The notes: generated by a model not told the origin, from the sequence alone. Positions 1 through 11,264 are shown, numbered from the stretch's first letter. The stretch is 64,000 nucleotides of DNA from Rhodeus uyekii (GCA_037043235.1 JAWRVZ010000014.1:3782001-3846000); one strand, 5' to 3'. Numbers and translations are program-made.

Positions 1-192
1 GGACTTCACAAACACTCACCAGCAAGACAAAGTGGCATGCTACCTGAAAGGTAACCATACTCTTTTCCTCTACTGTTCACCTTATCTTATCTAGCCCCAC
101 CAACACTAGATCGCTGAATCCCCTAATGGTGAGGAACAGAATTACAGCATATATTTTATTAAGTAATAGGCTGGACTGTTACTATATACAGT

Positions 193-195
<3 letters not shown>
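1..195. other. Unassigned AT-rich DNA
   Basis: No gene, terminal repeat or protein motif is recognised before the first microsatellite. Confidence 0.4.

Positions 196-244
<49 letters not shown>
196..244. repeat. (TA)n microsatellite
   Basis: An uninterrupted alternating TA run of about 48 bp. The small open frame across it, rich in Tyr and Ile, is a product of the repeat and not a gene. Confidence 0.95.
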
Positions 245-248
<4 letters not shown>

Positions 249-394
249 TTATTGTTTTCTTTTTTTTCTCTTATATGTTTGATTTATTTTAAACGTAAAG
301 CACTTTATTTCAACTACGGTTGTTTTAAATTTGTACTGTATAAGTAAATTTGATTTGGCTTGACTATGCACCCTGTAGGTAGCTGGCTTTGTCC

Positions 395-925
395 AGGACC
401 TCAAAACCTAAGTATGCAGGTCCAGAAAGAACGGCAGGCCCTGACAGAGAAGCATGTTGTACCGCTTCCGGTTTGCTCTTCCAGCTTGCTCTTTTTTTGG
501 ATGATCGTCCCTTATCTCAGAAGACCACTTGAGGCTGAATAGAGAGACTGCGCAAGTCACAATCTCTATGAGCTCATCATAGGCTGGGGAGGGAGGAGGT
601 GAGGATCTCTGTGCCTCAGCAGGAGTGGAATCCAAAACCTTCCAGGCAGGAGCTGAAGCATTCACAACTAGAGCTGCTTACAGGGGGGCTAGTCAGTGCC
701 CTTGAGTGCTGACCACGCATGCTCCCCAAATAGCAATACAAAAAACCATGTGTAATATGGCATGAACAGGGAGTGAAAAACAGTCTTAAAGTTTGCTCCT
801 CCATTTCAACAGTGGAATTCCCTTTTCTTTTAAACTAGAACTAGGGATTCTCACATGCAGCCAGCACACACACAACGTTGCACTTTAGTGCTTAGTGAAG
901 ACACTAAAAGCTCTTTTATCCACAT
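395..925 (-). mobile_element. Decayed DIRS-type retrotransposon fragment (gag region)
   Basis: Read on the minus strand, the frame at 665-408 contains SPPPSPAYDELIEIV and ends in GLPFFLDLHT. These match SPPFSPAYDELVEVL and GLPFIPDLHT in the gag of the larger DIRS copy at 30.8-35.9 kb. Farther upstream on the minus strand, plus-strand bases about 889-915 resemble the leader just inside the terminal repeat of the mini-DIRS (about 62020-62045). The fragment therefore covers the leader and the N-terminal half of gag and lacks RT and recombinase. Several stops and frame changes show that it is old. The outer limits are approximate. Confidence 0.75.
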
Positions 926-1870
926 GATTCATAACATCATCGTTCTGCAACGTGCCTTCAAACACGATCATTTCGACAATGTGTCACGAGACAATATGCA
1001 AAAACGTTCCCCTAGCATTTTGAACCTCAACCATCTTTTTTACGTTTCAGAATATTGTTATTACCTGAATCTCATGGGTTTAGATTAGTACTAGACAGTC
1101 TTTCTTTACTTCCTGCAAGTCCGCTGAGACCATGCTGCAATGCATTGTAACCATGCACAACAAACTATAAAAACAATAACATTCTTGAGCTGTTTCAAAA
1201 TAGGCAACTAAAGGCCTTTAATAGATTTAAAGTAGAAATCTTTATTTGGATATAAAATTGCATTCCCTTTATGATGCCACGTGAGTGGAAGTTTCAATTT
1301 CAAGATTGTGCTCCTCAAAACTTTGCTTTGCAGAGGGCTCTGGTACCTTGCAGTTTAAGGTACAACAGAGGATGCCACATGGTACATCAGTGGGGCCTTA
1401 AGGGACAATGTTTAGTGTTCTGGCTGGAAACTTCTGGCTGAAAACAGAACGTGGGTGGAGGGGATGCTGGAACAGCAGCAGTGTCACTGGGCCTCTCATA
1501 GGCCCTGAGGGTTTGAGCTTATTAGAGAGCCTCCTTCAGACAGTCTGATGGGGGAGAGGGAGACAGAGACACGTGTCCTTATTTGACCATTAAGCCTGCT
1601 GGGCTTCTTAAGAAGTTTATACAACTTTGAGAATTGTGTAGAATATTTCTATTGTAACTGAAGACTAAAGTGCCAATTGTATTATTGAATTAATTGCATT
1701 ATCAATTGTATTATATAGTGGTTCCCTTTCTGAGTTCTTTTTTTTTCACACTTATCTTTGACTGATATTTAAATTAGTTTGATGATCTGAAACATTTAAG
1801 TGTCACAAACATGCAAACATTTTTTTTTTAATTAAATCAGGAAGGGGCAAACTCTTCTTCATGCCACTAT
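926..1870. other. Unassigned DNA
   Basis: No coding exon, terminal repeat or RNA gene was recognised. Short open frames here lack motifs. Confidence 0.4.
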
Positions 1871-1871
1871 T

Positions 1872-1883
1872 TGTGTGTGTGTA

Positions 1884-1916
<33 letters not shown>
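1872..1916. repeat. (GT)n(TA)n compound microsatellite
   Basis: A GT run with one interruption passes directly into a short TA run, followed by T-rich sequence. Confidence 0.9.
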
Positions 1917-1919
1917 TTT

Positions 1920-4287
1920 ATTTTTTATTTTTTATTTTTTTTTTGCTTAAAAATGTCAATGAATTAATGTTTTTGTAAACCTAAAAGTGTTTTTTTTATT
2001 GATATTAAACAATTTGCATCATATCATTATTTTTATCATACATTTACGATTCGATTCATCGTTTTACAGTATAAACATTATGTATTTGCATATTAAAACC
2101 AATAGTGTGCACTTAAAATTGTCTTTGCTCATTTAAAATTAATTCAAATGCAAACAAGTAACACTCACAAATTAAATCTACAGACCATTGAAATTCCATC
2201 AATATTTAAGAATGCAATATTTTTTTTCAGTACCTTTCCATTGAAAAGTATTTGTGGCCATAAGCTTAACAGGTGGATAATCCACCTGTGCTGCACTCAG
2301 AAATTCTTTCATATCCTTTATTAATTCATCACCCGGACAAAAAATCCATGCTTTCCACATATCAAATGACCCTACTGCATAATGTTATTATTTTTTTTTT
2401 TTCATCAATCATGCAGCCAAATGCTTTTCAGTTCTGTTACATGCAAATCTGTTTTATTTATCAGGCCAATTTGCATGATTACAATTTTGTGATTATACAT
2501 CATCAGCACTTATGAAAGGACAATAATTAGCAATACCAAGAAGTGGGTAATTAGCACAGCAGTCACAGGATTGTTCTAATTTAACTCTTGTCTGCAGAGG
2601 TTCACATGCTGAATAAAGGATTTTGTAAATGTCATGCGGGATGTCAAGATTGCTTACCTTGACAAATAGATGTTGGGAATTGTGCATCATGTTCTCTCTC
2701 AGTGTGCAATTATGCCAATTTCACAAAATGTACTATAATACAAAGTGGTAGCAATGAGAATTACCCTTCGTTGCTCCTTTTGTGACAAAGACAAAATGTG
2801 GTAATCTGGATCAGAATGTCTAACTATATGCAATATGCAAAATATGCTTTTGAATGGGATTCTGGCTAAAAGCCATTACAGCAATACTGCATTTGTTTCA
2901 ATAATATATTAATTTATTTCCAAGTGTTTTGTCTAGAGAGAGAGAGTGGAATAGAGCACAAGTTACTTCTTTATTCAATTAGGGCTTATCATCAAATAGC
3001 AGGAATGACATAAATGGAAAGTGAATATGTACAATTAAAACAGTGGCCACAAGTTCAATGGAAGAGTAGTTTAGCACCTTGTGCAATGTGAATGGATCCA
3101 CGTGGTACTTATGCTTGTTCAGGATAGATAAGTCCTCATTCCAAAAGCTTATCTCTGTTCATTTTGTGAATGGCAAAGGCAAATACATGTATTTAAAAAA
3201 AAAAATAAAATAAAATTTGTATAGACTGTGGGGAAAGTAATTTTTGTGTTTCATTTTGTATTTGTTTATGTATGATACCTTTTGGTTTTCTCAACCTTTG
3301 GAGTCAGGAACTATATTGGCAGAAAAAAAACAACTTTAAAATATTGTTCACTGTCTGCAATGTGATGTGTGGAATTTTGTGATGTTTTGTTAGACCTTTT
3401 TGGACAGAATGAAACATCAGTAAGCTTGTGTTCCTCAAAGACACAACTATCCTTAAGGACCACGCAGAACTCGCTTGACAGTTTATTCTGTTTCAACCAA
3501 ATATCCTGTGTCTTTAACAGAACAACCAGACTATCTGTCTCCTTCCATAGGAAATTTAATAATGATTTCATCCACTCTGTCTCTGTCTTGAGAGACAGGA
3601 AATTTAATTCCTGAAAATACATTTCAGATTATGATTCCTAAGTCATTACAAGGATCTTCTCCAAATGGCAGTGAATTGTAACATGAAGAAAAGCTGTATA
3701 TAAAATGTTTCAATTATCCATGGGCAATATCAACATTAAAATGACCATTCCTCTCTCTGTATGGAACAGAGGGAAATTTGCTAATTCTGTGACATCTTTT
3801 CTGTGCATTTCTAGCACCAAGTTTGTTTAAGTATGAGTGAAATACAATTTTAAGTACTGTTCTGAGTATAATCTGGTTGCACAGTGAACCTATTTTGAGG
3901 ATTATATTTCATTATATAATCAGGTCCAGGCTGTTTCAAGGCTCTCTGGTTTGTATGGCAATTTTCACCTTCAAATTAATAATTGATACTATTTTAATTA
4001 GACCCAGACATCGATTAGCACAGATACTAACAGCAATTACGTCAAGTAGACTCGTTGAAATAAACTATTAAAGACCAAAATCAAATATACTTTCAAAATG
4101 TCAGGTGGTGTTTTTCTACATGACATAACGGAACACAATGCAGAACACAATGTCACAACACAATGTCATTAACACAAAGGCTAAATTATTTTCTGTAGTT
4201 GATATTTATTAGGTTATGTTCATGCTCTGTCATGTAACATTTCACAAATGCAAAATGCAGAGTGATTTGGTTTGTAATTCACATGCA
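1920..4287. other. Unassigned AT-rich DNA
   Basis: No recognisable gene or mobile element. Two overlapping antisense frames (3369-3614 plus, 3311-3622 minus) stay open for 81 and 103 codons, but neither shows a motif I can name. The minus one has a Lys/Glu-rich N-terminal part that could be a degraded coding exon or chance. Confidence 0.4.
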
Positions 4288-4695
4288 AGTACTGTCACGG
4301 TTCTGTCAAGTTCAGTTCCGTTTCCAGTGCCTCTAGTGACAGAGCCGTGGCACTGCGCTTCCCCTTGTGTTTGTCTCTCTTTAGTGTCTGTCCTGCCTCC
4401 TTGTTTCCCTTAATCATTCCCAGCTGTGTCTCATCACTACCTTCCCTCATGCGCCCTATTTAATCCCAGTGTGTTTGCTGTCAAGTGTGGTGTCGTTGTC
4501 ATTCTATGTTTCCTGGATCCCCGGGCTGGCACAGCTGTTTGGTAGTGTTTCATGGTTTGTCTTAGTTTCATGGTTCAGTTAATGTTTTCCCCCTTGTGAG
4601 TTTTTGTTTTCTCGTGTTATGTGTTGTTACTTTGCAAATAAATCCTTTACTTCCCCCTGCACTTGAGTCCTCCCTTATCGTTCCGTAACAAGTAC
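4288..4695 (+). mobile_element. Solo LTR with 5-bp target-site duplication
   Basis: A 398-bp unit (4293-4690) starts TGTCACGG and ends CCGTAACA, the TG...CA form of retroviral-type LTRs. It has an AATAAA-type polyadenylation signal near its 3' end. It is flanked by perfect direct repeats AGTAC (4288-4292 and 4691-4695). No internal coding region is present, so it is a solo LTR left by LTR-LTR recombination. Related copies lie at 23979-27224 (interrupted) and 39617-39810 (3' half only). Confidence 0.85.
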
Positions 4696-4915
4696 TGTAT
4701 TATTAGTTATCAAGGTGGTTACTGAGGAATTTGTTGTCTATTGAACTTCACAGATAGCACAGATACAAAGGCTGAAGCAACAGCAACCTCTGGAAGCTAA
4801 CTGCTTGAAAAAGTCTCAAGTGCCCACTTTCACTTTGTTTGTCTCATTTTTCTTTCTCGTTATTCCCCATTCAACCACCAAAATGCTCTGAAGATCTTAT
4901 GACTGAATGATGATA
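4696..4915. other. Unassigned DNA
   Basis: Nothing recognised between the solo LTR and the terminal repeat of the next DIRS remnant. Confidence 0.4.
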
Positions 4916-5155
4916 ACGTCTCGGTTGCTAATGTGACCCTTGTTCCCTGAAGGAGAGAATGGAGTCATTATGTCACAAATTACTGATGCAATGGTAACTT
5001 GCCTGAGAGCCCAATCACTTTTTAGACGTGATTGGCGAGTGAGATTTGAAATCACACCTCATCCGTACTGGTATATCACCTCATGCGTACAGTGTGCAAC
5101 ACTCAACAGTAAAGTTTTGTATTGAGGAGCCACAACAGGGTCCTGCCCATTCAGC
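4916..5155 (-). repeat. DIRS terminal-repeat-like end
   Basis: Bases 4916 onward show GTCTCGGTTG, then TTGTTCCCTGAAGGAGAGAATGG, aligning in order with the outer end of the better preserved DIRS terminal repeats in this window. It is strongly diverged. The inner limit is uncertain. Confidence 0.55.
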
Positions 5156-5157
5156 AT

Positions 5158-5232
5158 TCAAGTCAAGTCACCTTTACTTATATAGCGCTTTTTACAATAC
5201 AGATTGTTTCAAAGCAGCTCAAAGCAGTGATG
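5158..5232 (-). mobile_element. LINE 3' tail fragment (CR1/L2 group)
   Basis: The sequence AAGTCAAGTCACCTTTA followed by TATAGCGCTTTTTACAATA is the reverse complement of the 3' end of the LINE copies at 16962 and 56460-56532. Only the last 75 bp or so are present, so this is an extreme 5'-truncated insertion. Confidence 0.75.
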
Positions 5233-5599
5233 CAGTGGATGGAACGTCTCTGTTCCCTCCTTCAGGTAAAACAATGTTACAGTATAAATGAGACAGTCAT
5301 TCACATTCAATGTTATATCAGAAATTACTGGTGCAAAGGAATCCTTATGGAAGAGCCACAACTGCTGACCCTTGCATAGCATCCGTGATAATTAATTTAG
5401 TCTGTGGGGAGAAAACAACAGGACCTTTCAAGAGAGATGACAGTAGCTGCAGTTCATTTCTAATACCCTATACAGCCATGACAAGTTGAACACAGGCTTT
5501 CCAACAGGGGAAAAAGAACTGTGGAATAATAGACCAATGGGACAACCAAGGAGGGCATCACAACATATGGAGAATCTAGTAAGGGGGCTGATCAACTAC

Positions 5600-5960
5600 A
5601 CTTGCACATAAGTACTAGACCTGGCATTGGACCTGCCAAGTCTTGACTCCTGACGAATTCTGGTGGAACTCCATCCAGGAATCTGCAAGCAGGGAATTCA
5701 CCTGGAGAGGTGACGCTAAACAAACGTCAGCCAGGGAGTCGTTGTGTGACCAGGAAGAGATGACACTTGCCTTGAGATTGGTACACAATGTCAACCTCTG
5801 TTTGGAGACATTTCCCTTTTACTGGTCTCCAAAGCAGACAAAGAAGTGTTCTGATATTCTGAAACTACATGCGGTCAGCATAAACACGCACGTCATGCAT
5901 GGCAGTGGAAAGAGCAACAATCAAACTGACTCAAACATAAGTGCACCTAGTAGAATGCTT
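5600..5960 (-). pseudogene. DIRS tyrosine recombinase remnant
   Basis: On the minus strand, about 5905-5870 reads as DVRVYADRM, resembling the ALR-Y-DRT segment of fish DIRS recombinases. Downstream a YQSQGK segment matches the AYESAGL region that precedes the HxxR catalytic motif in the copy at 35.3 kb. Several stops and frame changes are present and the catalytic His, Arg and Tyr cannot be followed in one frame. It follows RT and RNase H remnants in the expected DIRS order. Confidence 0.5.
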
Positions 5961-6149
5961 CAGTAGAAGTGTACCTAGTAGAAGGCTGTTCCCTGTCCTC
6001 CCTGTCCGTGCACAGTGTCTTTGCAAGCAGGCTTTATGGGGGAAGTGCATATGTGCATAGGCCCCTGGTCAATTGTGTGCCAGTGCTACCTGTGCATCTC
6101 CAAATAAGCTGAACCACCTGCGGGTGGAGATTACACTCTCTTGGGAGTG

Positions 6150-6365
6150 TGCGATGTCATGAAAACATGTCGGCTGCGCAATTTATTTCGCCCAGAAAGC
6201 CAGTGGCAAGGAGCAACCTCTGTCATGTCTATCTCCAGAGGGGAGGATGGCGGGCAAGTTGGACATTGTCTGCGCCAATTGATGTTGTACGTCTGAACCA
6301 GCACATGCAGGTCCTGCAGATGCTGTTGAAATCAGTGAAGGGCCATCATTATTGCTAGGAGCTCA
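6150..6365 (-). pseudogene. DIRS RNase H fragment
   Basis: The minus strand just left of the SINE3 reads ELLAIMMAL followed by a long helix-like stretch and HVLVQT, corresponding to CLEMMAVFLAL and HVLVRSDNT of the DIRS RNase H at 33.9-34.0 kb. A further match to the region containing the last catalytic Asp is eroded. The N-terminal part of RNase H is missing at the SINE3 junction. Confidence 0.6.
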
Positions 6366-6378
6366 ATTCAAGGAGTCA

Positions 6379-6880
6379 GCAGCCATATCACCCTGTACCC
6401 TAAGACTGGTTGACCACTGAAGCTAAGCAGGGTTGAGCCTGGCTAGTACCTGGATGGGAGACCTCCTGGGAATGACCAGGTTGCTGCTGGAAGTGATGTT
6501 AGGAGGCCAGCAGGGGGTGCTCACCCTGCGGTCCGTGTGGGTCCTAATGCCCCAGTATAGTGATGGGGACACTGTACTGCAACAAGCACCGTCTTTCGGA
6601 TGAGACGTTAAACCGAGGTCCTGACTCTCTGTGGTCATTAAAAATCCCAGGATGTCCTTCACAAGAGTAGGGGTGTAACCCCAGCATCCCTGGCCAAATC
6701 ATGGCCTCCTAATCACCCCCTTACACTAATTGGCTTCATTGCTCTGCCTCCTCTCCTTAGCTGGTGTGTGGTGAGCGTTCTGGCACACAGGTTGCCGTTG
6801 CATCATCCAGGTGGATGCTGCACACTGGCGGTTGAGGAGATCCCCCCCCCCCCCCCCTAACTGATTATTATTATTAATTA
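6379..6880 (+). mobile_element. SINE3 (5S rRNA-derived SINE), copy 1
   Basis: The head is a diverged 5S rRNA: AAGCTAAGCAGGGTTGAGCC (box A region) and ACCTGGATGGGAGACC (intermediate element and box C), the internal RNA polymerase III promoter. A body follows containing TTTCGGATGAGACGTTAAAC and CATTAAAAATCCCAGGATG, which is shared with the minus-strand copy at 41291-41824. The tail runs through a poly-C tract into a TTATTATT stretch. This matches the known zebrafish SINE3 design. It is inserted in a DIRS remnant. Confidence 0.9.
6842..6857 (+). repeat. Poly-C tract
   Basis: Sixteen consecutive C within the 3' part of SINE3 copy 1. The other copy reads ACCCC at the equivalent place, so this is a local expansion. 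Confidence 0.9.
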
Positions 6881-7039
6881 AATTTATATGCCACTGGATC
6901 TGAGGTTTTGACCAGAAGTGCAATGATGCACGGCTGTTGCAGGAGCTTCTGAAGTCATTTCAGTAGAACCGCCGTGCTGCCCCTGAACGAATTAAAGCAG
7001 TTCATCACTGACTGGACTTGCTTGTTTGTGAGGTGCACC

Positions 7040-7680
7040 ATCATGTTAATCTAGTCCAGCTCTATAATGAGAAAAGAGATACTCTGCATAGGGGACAGTT
7101 TTCTCTTTGTCCCGTGAACCTGATACCCCAAATGACTGAGGTGCTGGAGCACCAACTCTCTGTGTTTGAGCCAGTTAATCGAGATAAATACCCACTTCCC
7201 TTAGCAGGTCAAGGGCAGCCTCCTCGACCTTTGTGAAGAAAGGCATGATGGGGATAGCCCAAAGGCATAGGCCTTGTACTAATATATTTTACACCTCTCG
7301 AATGCCATGTACACAACCTTAAGGTCAATCTGTGAAAAACATTCTTGGGGTGAACCAATTTGAGGATATGCTTCTGTGTCATCAACTGGAATGTTTGTGC
7401 TTTAAAAGCTTGTGAAGGTCCTGGTTTAAACCACAGAGATCTAAGATTGGCCATAACCCACCACCTTTCTTGGGTACGAAGAAGTGCAGGCTATAAAACT
7501 CTGACCTAATCCCATCTGGAGGGACCTTTTTCCAGTAGGACCACAGTTTCCGAAAGCAAGACAAGAGCATCATGGTATTTCACTGGGTTGAACCGGGCTT
7601 TACTGATCCAGGAAGGACGCTGGGCAAACTGAAGTGCATAGGCGAGTCTGATCATCCAAATGAGCCAGTGTGTGAAACTA
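7040..7680 (-). pseudogene. DIRS reverse transcriptase remnant
   Basis: The minus-strand frame 7573-7382 contains FFVPKKGGGLWPILDL, matching YLVPKKDGGLRPILDL of the DIRS RT at 33.0 kb. The upstream minus-strand sequence to about 7680 reads like YALQFAQRPSWIS, the RT lead-in. Downstream pieces in other frames match the segments around the first catalytic Asp and the LPFG motif. At least three frame changes and several stops show that it is inactive. The YVDD box is not preserved. Confidence 0.75.
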
Positions 7681-8129
7681 AGAATGCAAATAAAAATTCA
7701 AAGGAACTGAAACTACTGCAGGTTTGTGAACATTGATGGTTGTACAAAGTCTTGTTAAGTTGGCTTAAGAGAGCAAACTTACTGACATTGTAAAACAAAA
7801 ATTTCTTACTGTAACTTATCTTAGAGCTTAAATGCTACAAACTTTACAAATTTTCCTTAGTCCACCAATCAGTCTTTCAGGATCGTCATGAAACTATCAA
7901 GCCACGCACGTCAACCATCTAGAGCACCTTAGCAACCGATCCCATGGACTGCCAGTCAGAGAGATTAACTTCATCTCTGGATAGAAAAGTTACAAAAACA
8001 TGAGGGTAGGCTCATTTGATCCTAAGTGAGACATCTTCAGTTCTGAATGTCATAGAGGCATTGTGGTTGGTTTATATAATTCCCACTGACAAGCAGCCTT
8101 TGAAGTATCGTCACTTACAGCTGCCACAT
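7681..8129. other. Unassigned DNA
   Basis: No gene, RNA or element boundary recognised. Confidence 0.4.
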
Positions 8130-8750
8130 CATGCCCAAGCAACCAAAAAAGGTACCCTAGCAACTGTTTAGCCCAGGGGCCGGCAACCTTTTTGTCTGAG
8201 AGAGCCATATACCCACTTTTTTTTTTTGATAGCGGACCAATCGCGGACAGCGGGAGCGCTGCTATAAGTTACTTGAAGGGAATGAAAGAGCCGCAGCACA
8301 GTGGTGAAAGAGCCGCAGGTTGCCGACCCCTGGTTTAGCCAGAAATATATATTTGCATCAGAACGTCGTAGAGACGTGGGGGTTGGCTCTGTTGACTATG
8401 CTAACAAATGTGACTTCCAACATGGTACGCATGCTAGCAGTGAATAGCTATGTGTTAAATTATGCTAAGAACATGTTAAGAATGCCATATAACACAGAAC
8501 AGAATGCCTACACAGAACACCTAGCAACCACCTGGAAATGACCCAGAACATCCTGGCAGGACCATAAAACCACCCAGGTCATGTTAGCAACTTTATAGAA
8601 ACACCCTAGCAACCAACCACAATACCCTATCAACTGCCTAGAAACCACCCCAGGAACCCAAGCAACCACCTAGCAATACCTTAGCAATCACCAAGAACAC
8701 CTTACCAACTGCATAGCAACCACCCAAAATACCCTGGCAACATGTTAGTT
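8130..8750. repeat. Degenerate minisatellite with CCTAGCAACCA units
   Basis: Variants of an ACCCTAGCAACCAC unit recur irregularly at about 8148-8165 and then densely from 8518 to 8740 (for example ACACCTAGCAACCACC, CACCCTAGCAACCAACC, CACCTAGCAATACC). Unit length varies and copies are diverged. A hAT MITE and some non-repeat DNA interrupt the array. Confidence 0.7.
8166..8340. mobile_element. hAT-type MITE with perfect 8-bp TSD
   Basis: The element occupies 8174-8332 (159 bp). It starts CAGGGGCCGGCAACCT and ends AGGTTGCCGACCCCTG, which are inverted terminal repeats with one main mismatch. It is flanked by identical 8-bp direct repeats GTTTAGCC (8166-8173 and 8333-8340). CAGGGG-type ends plus 8-bp duplications define the hAT superfamily. 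It is too short to encode transposase. Confidence 0.92.
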
Positions 8751-9334
8751 TCTAATTCATGTTCATTACCAGTTAATTCTTGCTAAATTGTGCTACCGAA
8801 ATGCTAGTTAATGTTAAATCATAATACCAGCATTCTAATTTAATGTCTCTGGTCCATTTTTCTCAAGCCAACTTTTCAAAAAACTTTATTCTTAGTTATG
8901 ATTTTTATTATTATTTTTTTAATGATTACAAGCCTAACCAGGGCCTTAGGCTGCAAAGTAGCCTTTGGCCAGGAGCCTGTATATAGACAACTGGCTGCTG
9001 GAAAATTTAACAATGGTCCCCAATAAAATAAAATAAAATAAAATACACTTTCTCAAGCTTGCAATTTGCAACAAGTTGACAGGGTGCAAGCTCATTGAGA
9101 TGAGCACTGTGACAAGGGGAACCTAGTTCCTTGCTAGACTTTCAGCGGAAAAAACAGATCATCAAAGCCACCTCAAACTGAACTCCGTGCTGCATCCATG
9201 GAGAGAAGATGAAAATATTGACTGTCATATTGTAGTTAGTTTAGGTTTAGTCATTTAACTTTCTTCCAGAGTTACTCACTGACTCAATATTATACACACA
9301 GGGGAAATATCACTACAGCTCTTGTAGTGCCAAA
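8751..9334. other. Unassigned DNA with a short (AAAAT)n tract
   Basis: No gene recognised. Bases 9021-9050 are about six AAAAT/AATAA units. Confidence 0.45.
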
Positions 9335-9382
9335 GGGCAGTTTGCTGAAAGTGTGGAGGTCCAGGTTTTCAGCAAACTGCCC
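9335..9382. repeat. Perfect 16-bp inverted repeat (hairpin)
   Basis: GGGCAGTTTGCTGAAA (9335-9350) and its exact reverse complement (9367-9382) are separated by 16 bases. No matching transposon ends or coding context were recognised. Confidence 0.85.
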
Positions 9383-11210
9383 TTGATGGGATGTGAAATG
9401 ACTCATTAGACCAATGAGAGGGACAGGCCTTGATGTCTTTGCTTTTGATAGCCAAGCCCTGCTGACATCCAAAAGGAGCCATAGCCAGCTGCCTGGTACA
9501 CCTCTGGAAAACTCTTCAGCTAACAATAAGTCTCAAGTAAAAACATGTCAGCCATCAAATTGGTTGGCAGTAATGTGAACTCTACGGTGGCTTTTATTGC
9601 CGATGATTTTCACAATTTCCGTTAGATTCTCTGATCTCACAGTCATTGGCTGTCCATCCGAGCACCAGGGCGGGTGACAATTCGTGCTCATTTTGGGATT
9701 CAGGCTGACCATTGGAGCATGAAATGAGCTCATTTCGGTAAGAGAGGAACCAAATGATGAGAGCTAAAATAATGTCACACCCCATCGTTATCATTTATTC
9801 TTTCAGCAAAGAGGAAAATGCATCCTCTTCTTTCAGTGCACTGACTGCCAACTGAGGAGCTGTGCCTATCCACTCTTCCTAAACAGTTTGATGTGTTATT
9901 CCTGCTGTGATCAGAAGGATGGAAGGGATAAATAGCGAATGAAAAAACAGAGAGCTTTCATACGGAAAGTAGATTGTAGACACGACATCAGGCTCACCAT
10001 AAGTGATCTGCTGCACAAAAGAGGACTCCCTTCTCATTTAGAGATTAAAGAGTTTTTTGTTATTCTTCTTTACATGTTCTTCAGCTTTGTACCACCATTT
10101 TCAGTGTTCAGAGTAGGATTATGGACCCAACATGGGTTTCAGGGGTCAGGCCCTCACATATATTAAGCTCCATCTGTTCAGTACAAATGTATTTATTGTT
10201 TTTATATGTATATTATTGTCAGGAATGGTCGGATAGTGATCACTAATTCTAATTAGTTAAATACTAAGCAGTATTATGCATGAGCAGTAAAGGGAGTGCA
10301 TGTGTTATGTATTTTTCACTAATTGCCCAGGTGTTTGCTATTTATTTTATTTTATTCAGTTCAAGTGTCAATACTAGTTTTGTATCACTGAAGTTATCTC
10401 AAATTATAGTCACTTGAAGCAAATCAGAATCAAACGTTAATGGTGCCACAGATCATCACCTCCAGCCCTTTTACTATATATTTGACATCTTGAAAAACCT
10501 TTCATACTGTAGCTATTATTGGATAGATCTTATAAGATCATCAGATGTGGGTTATAGAAACTTCCCCCTACCCCGGAATGCAATTCCAGCTGAGGGTTCT
10601 CTGCAACAAGTACGTTCTCTTAGTTCTTTTACCAAGTAACTACTCTACACTAGTATTGCTAACCACAAAAATCCAGTTAGCAGAAATACAATGTTGCAAA
10701 CATTGGAATATCAAAATCTTGCAACTGAAGGCAGCTTATACCCGCACAAATCTGAGAGTGATTTAATCTGCCAGTCAACCCGTTCAGTCTTTTGTAAGTG
10801 ACCTCATTGAGTATATTTACAGCACATATCAAATCATGGCTTGAAATCTATATGGGCAGTAAATCAATATAGCTCAATTTGTCTTTTCTCTACCAGGTGA
10901 TTCTCTCTATGGATATGAACAGTTCACTCAGGGGCATTATGGTAATATGCAGCATTTATTAGTAGATTTATGACACATGAATGCTGTTAGGTGAGGGCCA
11001 TGCTGAACAAAAACTCAGGTAGACATACAGTATTGACCATGGGGAACATTTTAAGGCATTTTTACACCAAACAGAAACATAAGTGGCATTAAAACAACAC
11101 ATTAACAAGCAATTGTACATTGAGCAGTATGAAAAACAAACTCATGCTAATTCCAACGGATGGCAAAATGCACAGTGCACCTTTCATCTCCTGTCAAAAC
11201 AGAATCGTGT
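9383..11210. other. Unassigned DNA
   Basis: No exon, RNA gene or element end was recognised. Open frames in this stretch are short and without motifs. Confidence 0.4.
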
Positions 11211-11213
11211 GTG

Positions 11214-11216
<3 letters not shown>

Positions 11217-11264
<48 letters not shown>
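11217..11264. repeat. (GT)n microsatellite
   Basis: A GT run of about 48 bp with a GCGCGC interruption near its end. Overlapping frames rich in Cys-Val or Thr-His are repeat products. Confidence 0.95.

Larger units (their letters stand above)
4916..7680 (-). mobile_element. Decayed DIRS-type retrotransposon, minus strand
   Basis: On the minus strand the order is RT (about 7680-7040), RNase H end (about 6365-6150), a segment like the RNase H-recombinase linker, tyrosine recombinase remnant (about 5960-5600), then a terminal-repeat-like end at 4916-5150. That end begins like the DIRS terminus at 35.6-35.9 kb (GTCTCGGTT followed by GTTCCCTGAAG). Stops and frame changes occur throughout. A SINE3 interrupts it near 6379-6880 and a short LINE tail lies at 5158-5232. 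The gag part is not recognised, so the copy is probably truncated near 7680. Confidence 0.7.

Noticed and set aside
126..347. Small ORF over the TA repeat
   Set aside because: Sequence is mainly microsatellite translation (Tyr-Ile repeats).
6379..6500. 5S rRNA gene
   Set aside because: Only a diverged 5S-like head is present and it continues into a SINE3 body. The second copy at 41.8 kb has the same structure, so it is a SINE.
9548..9794. Minus-strand frames of 61-66 codons as an exon
   Set aside because: No motif, no clear splice context, and similar length to many chance frames in the window.
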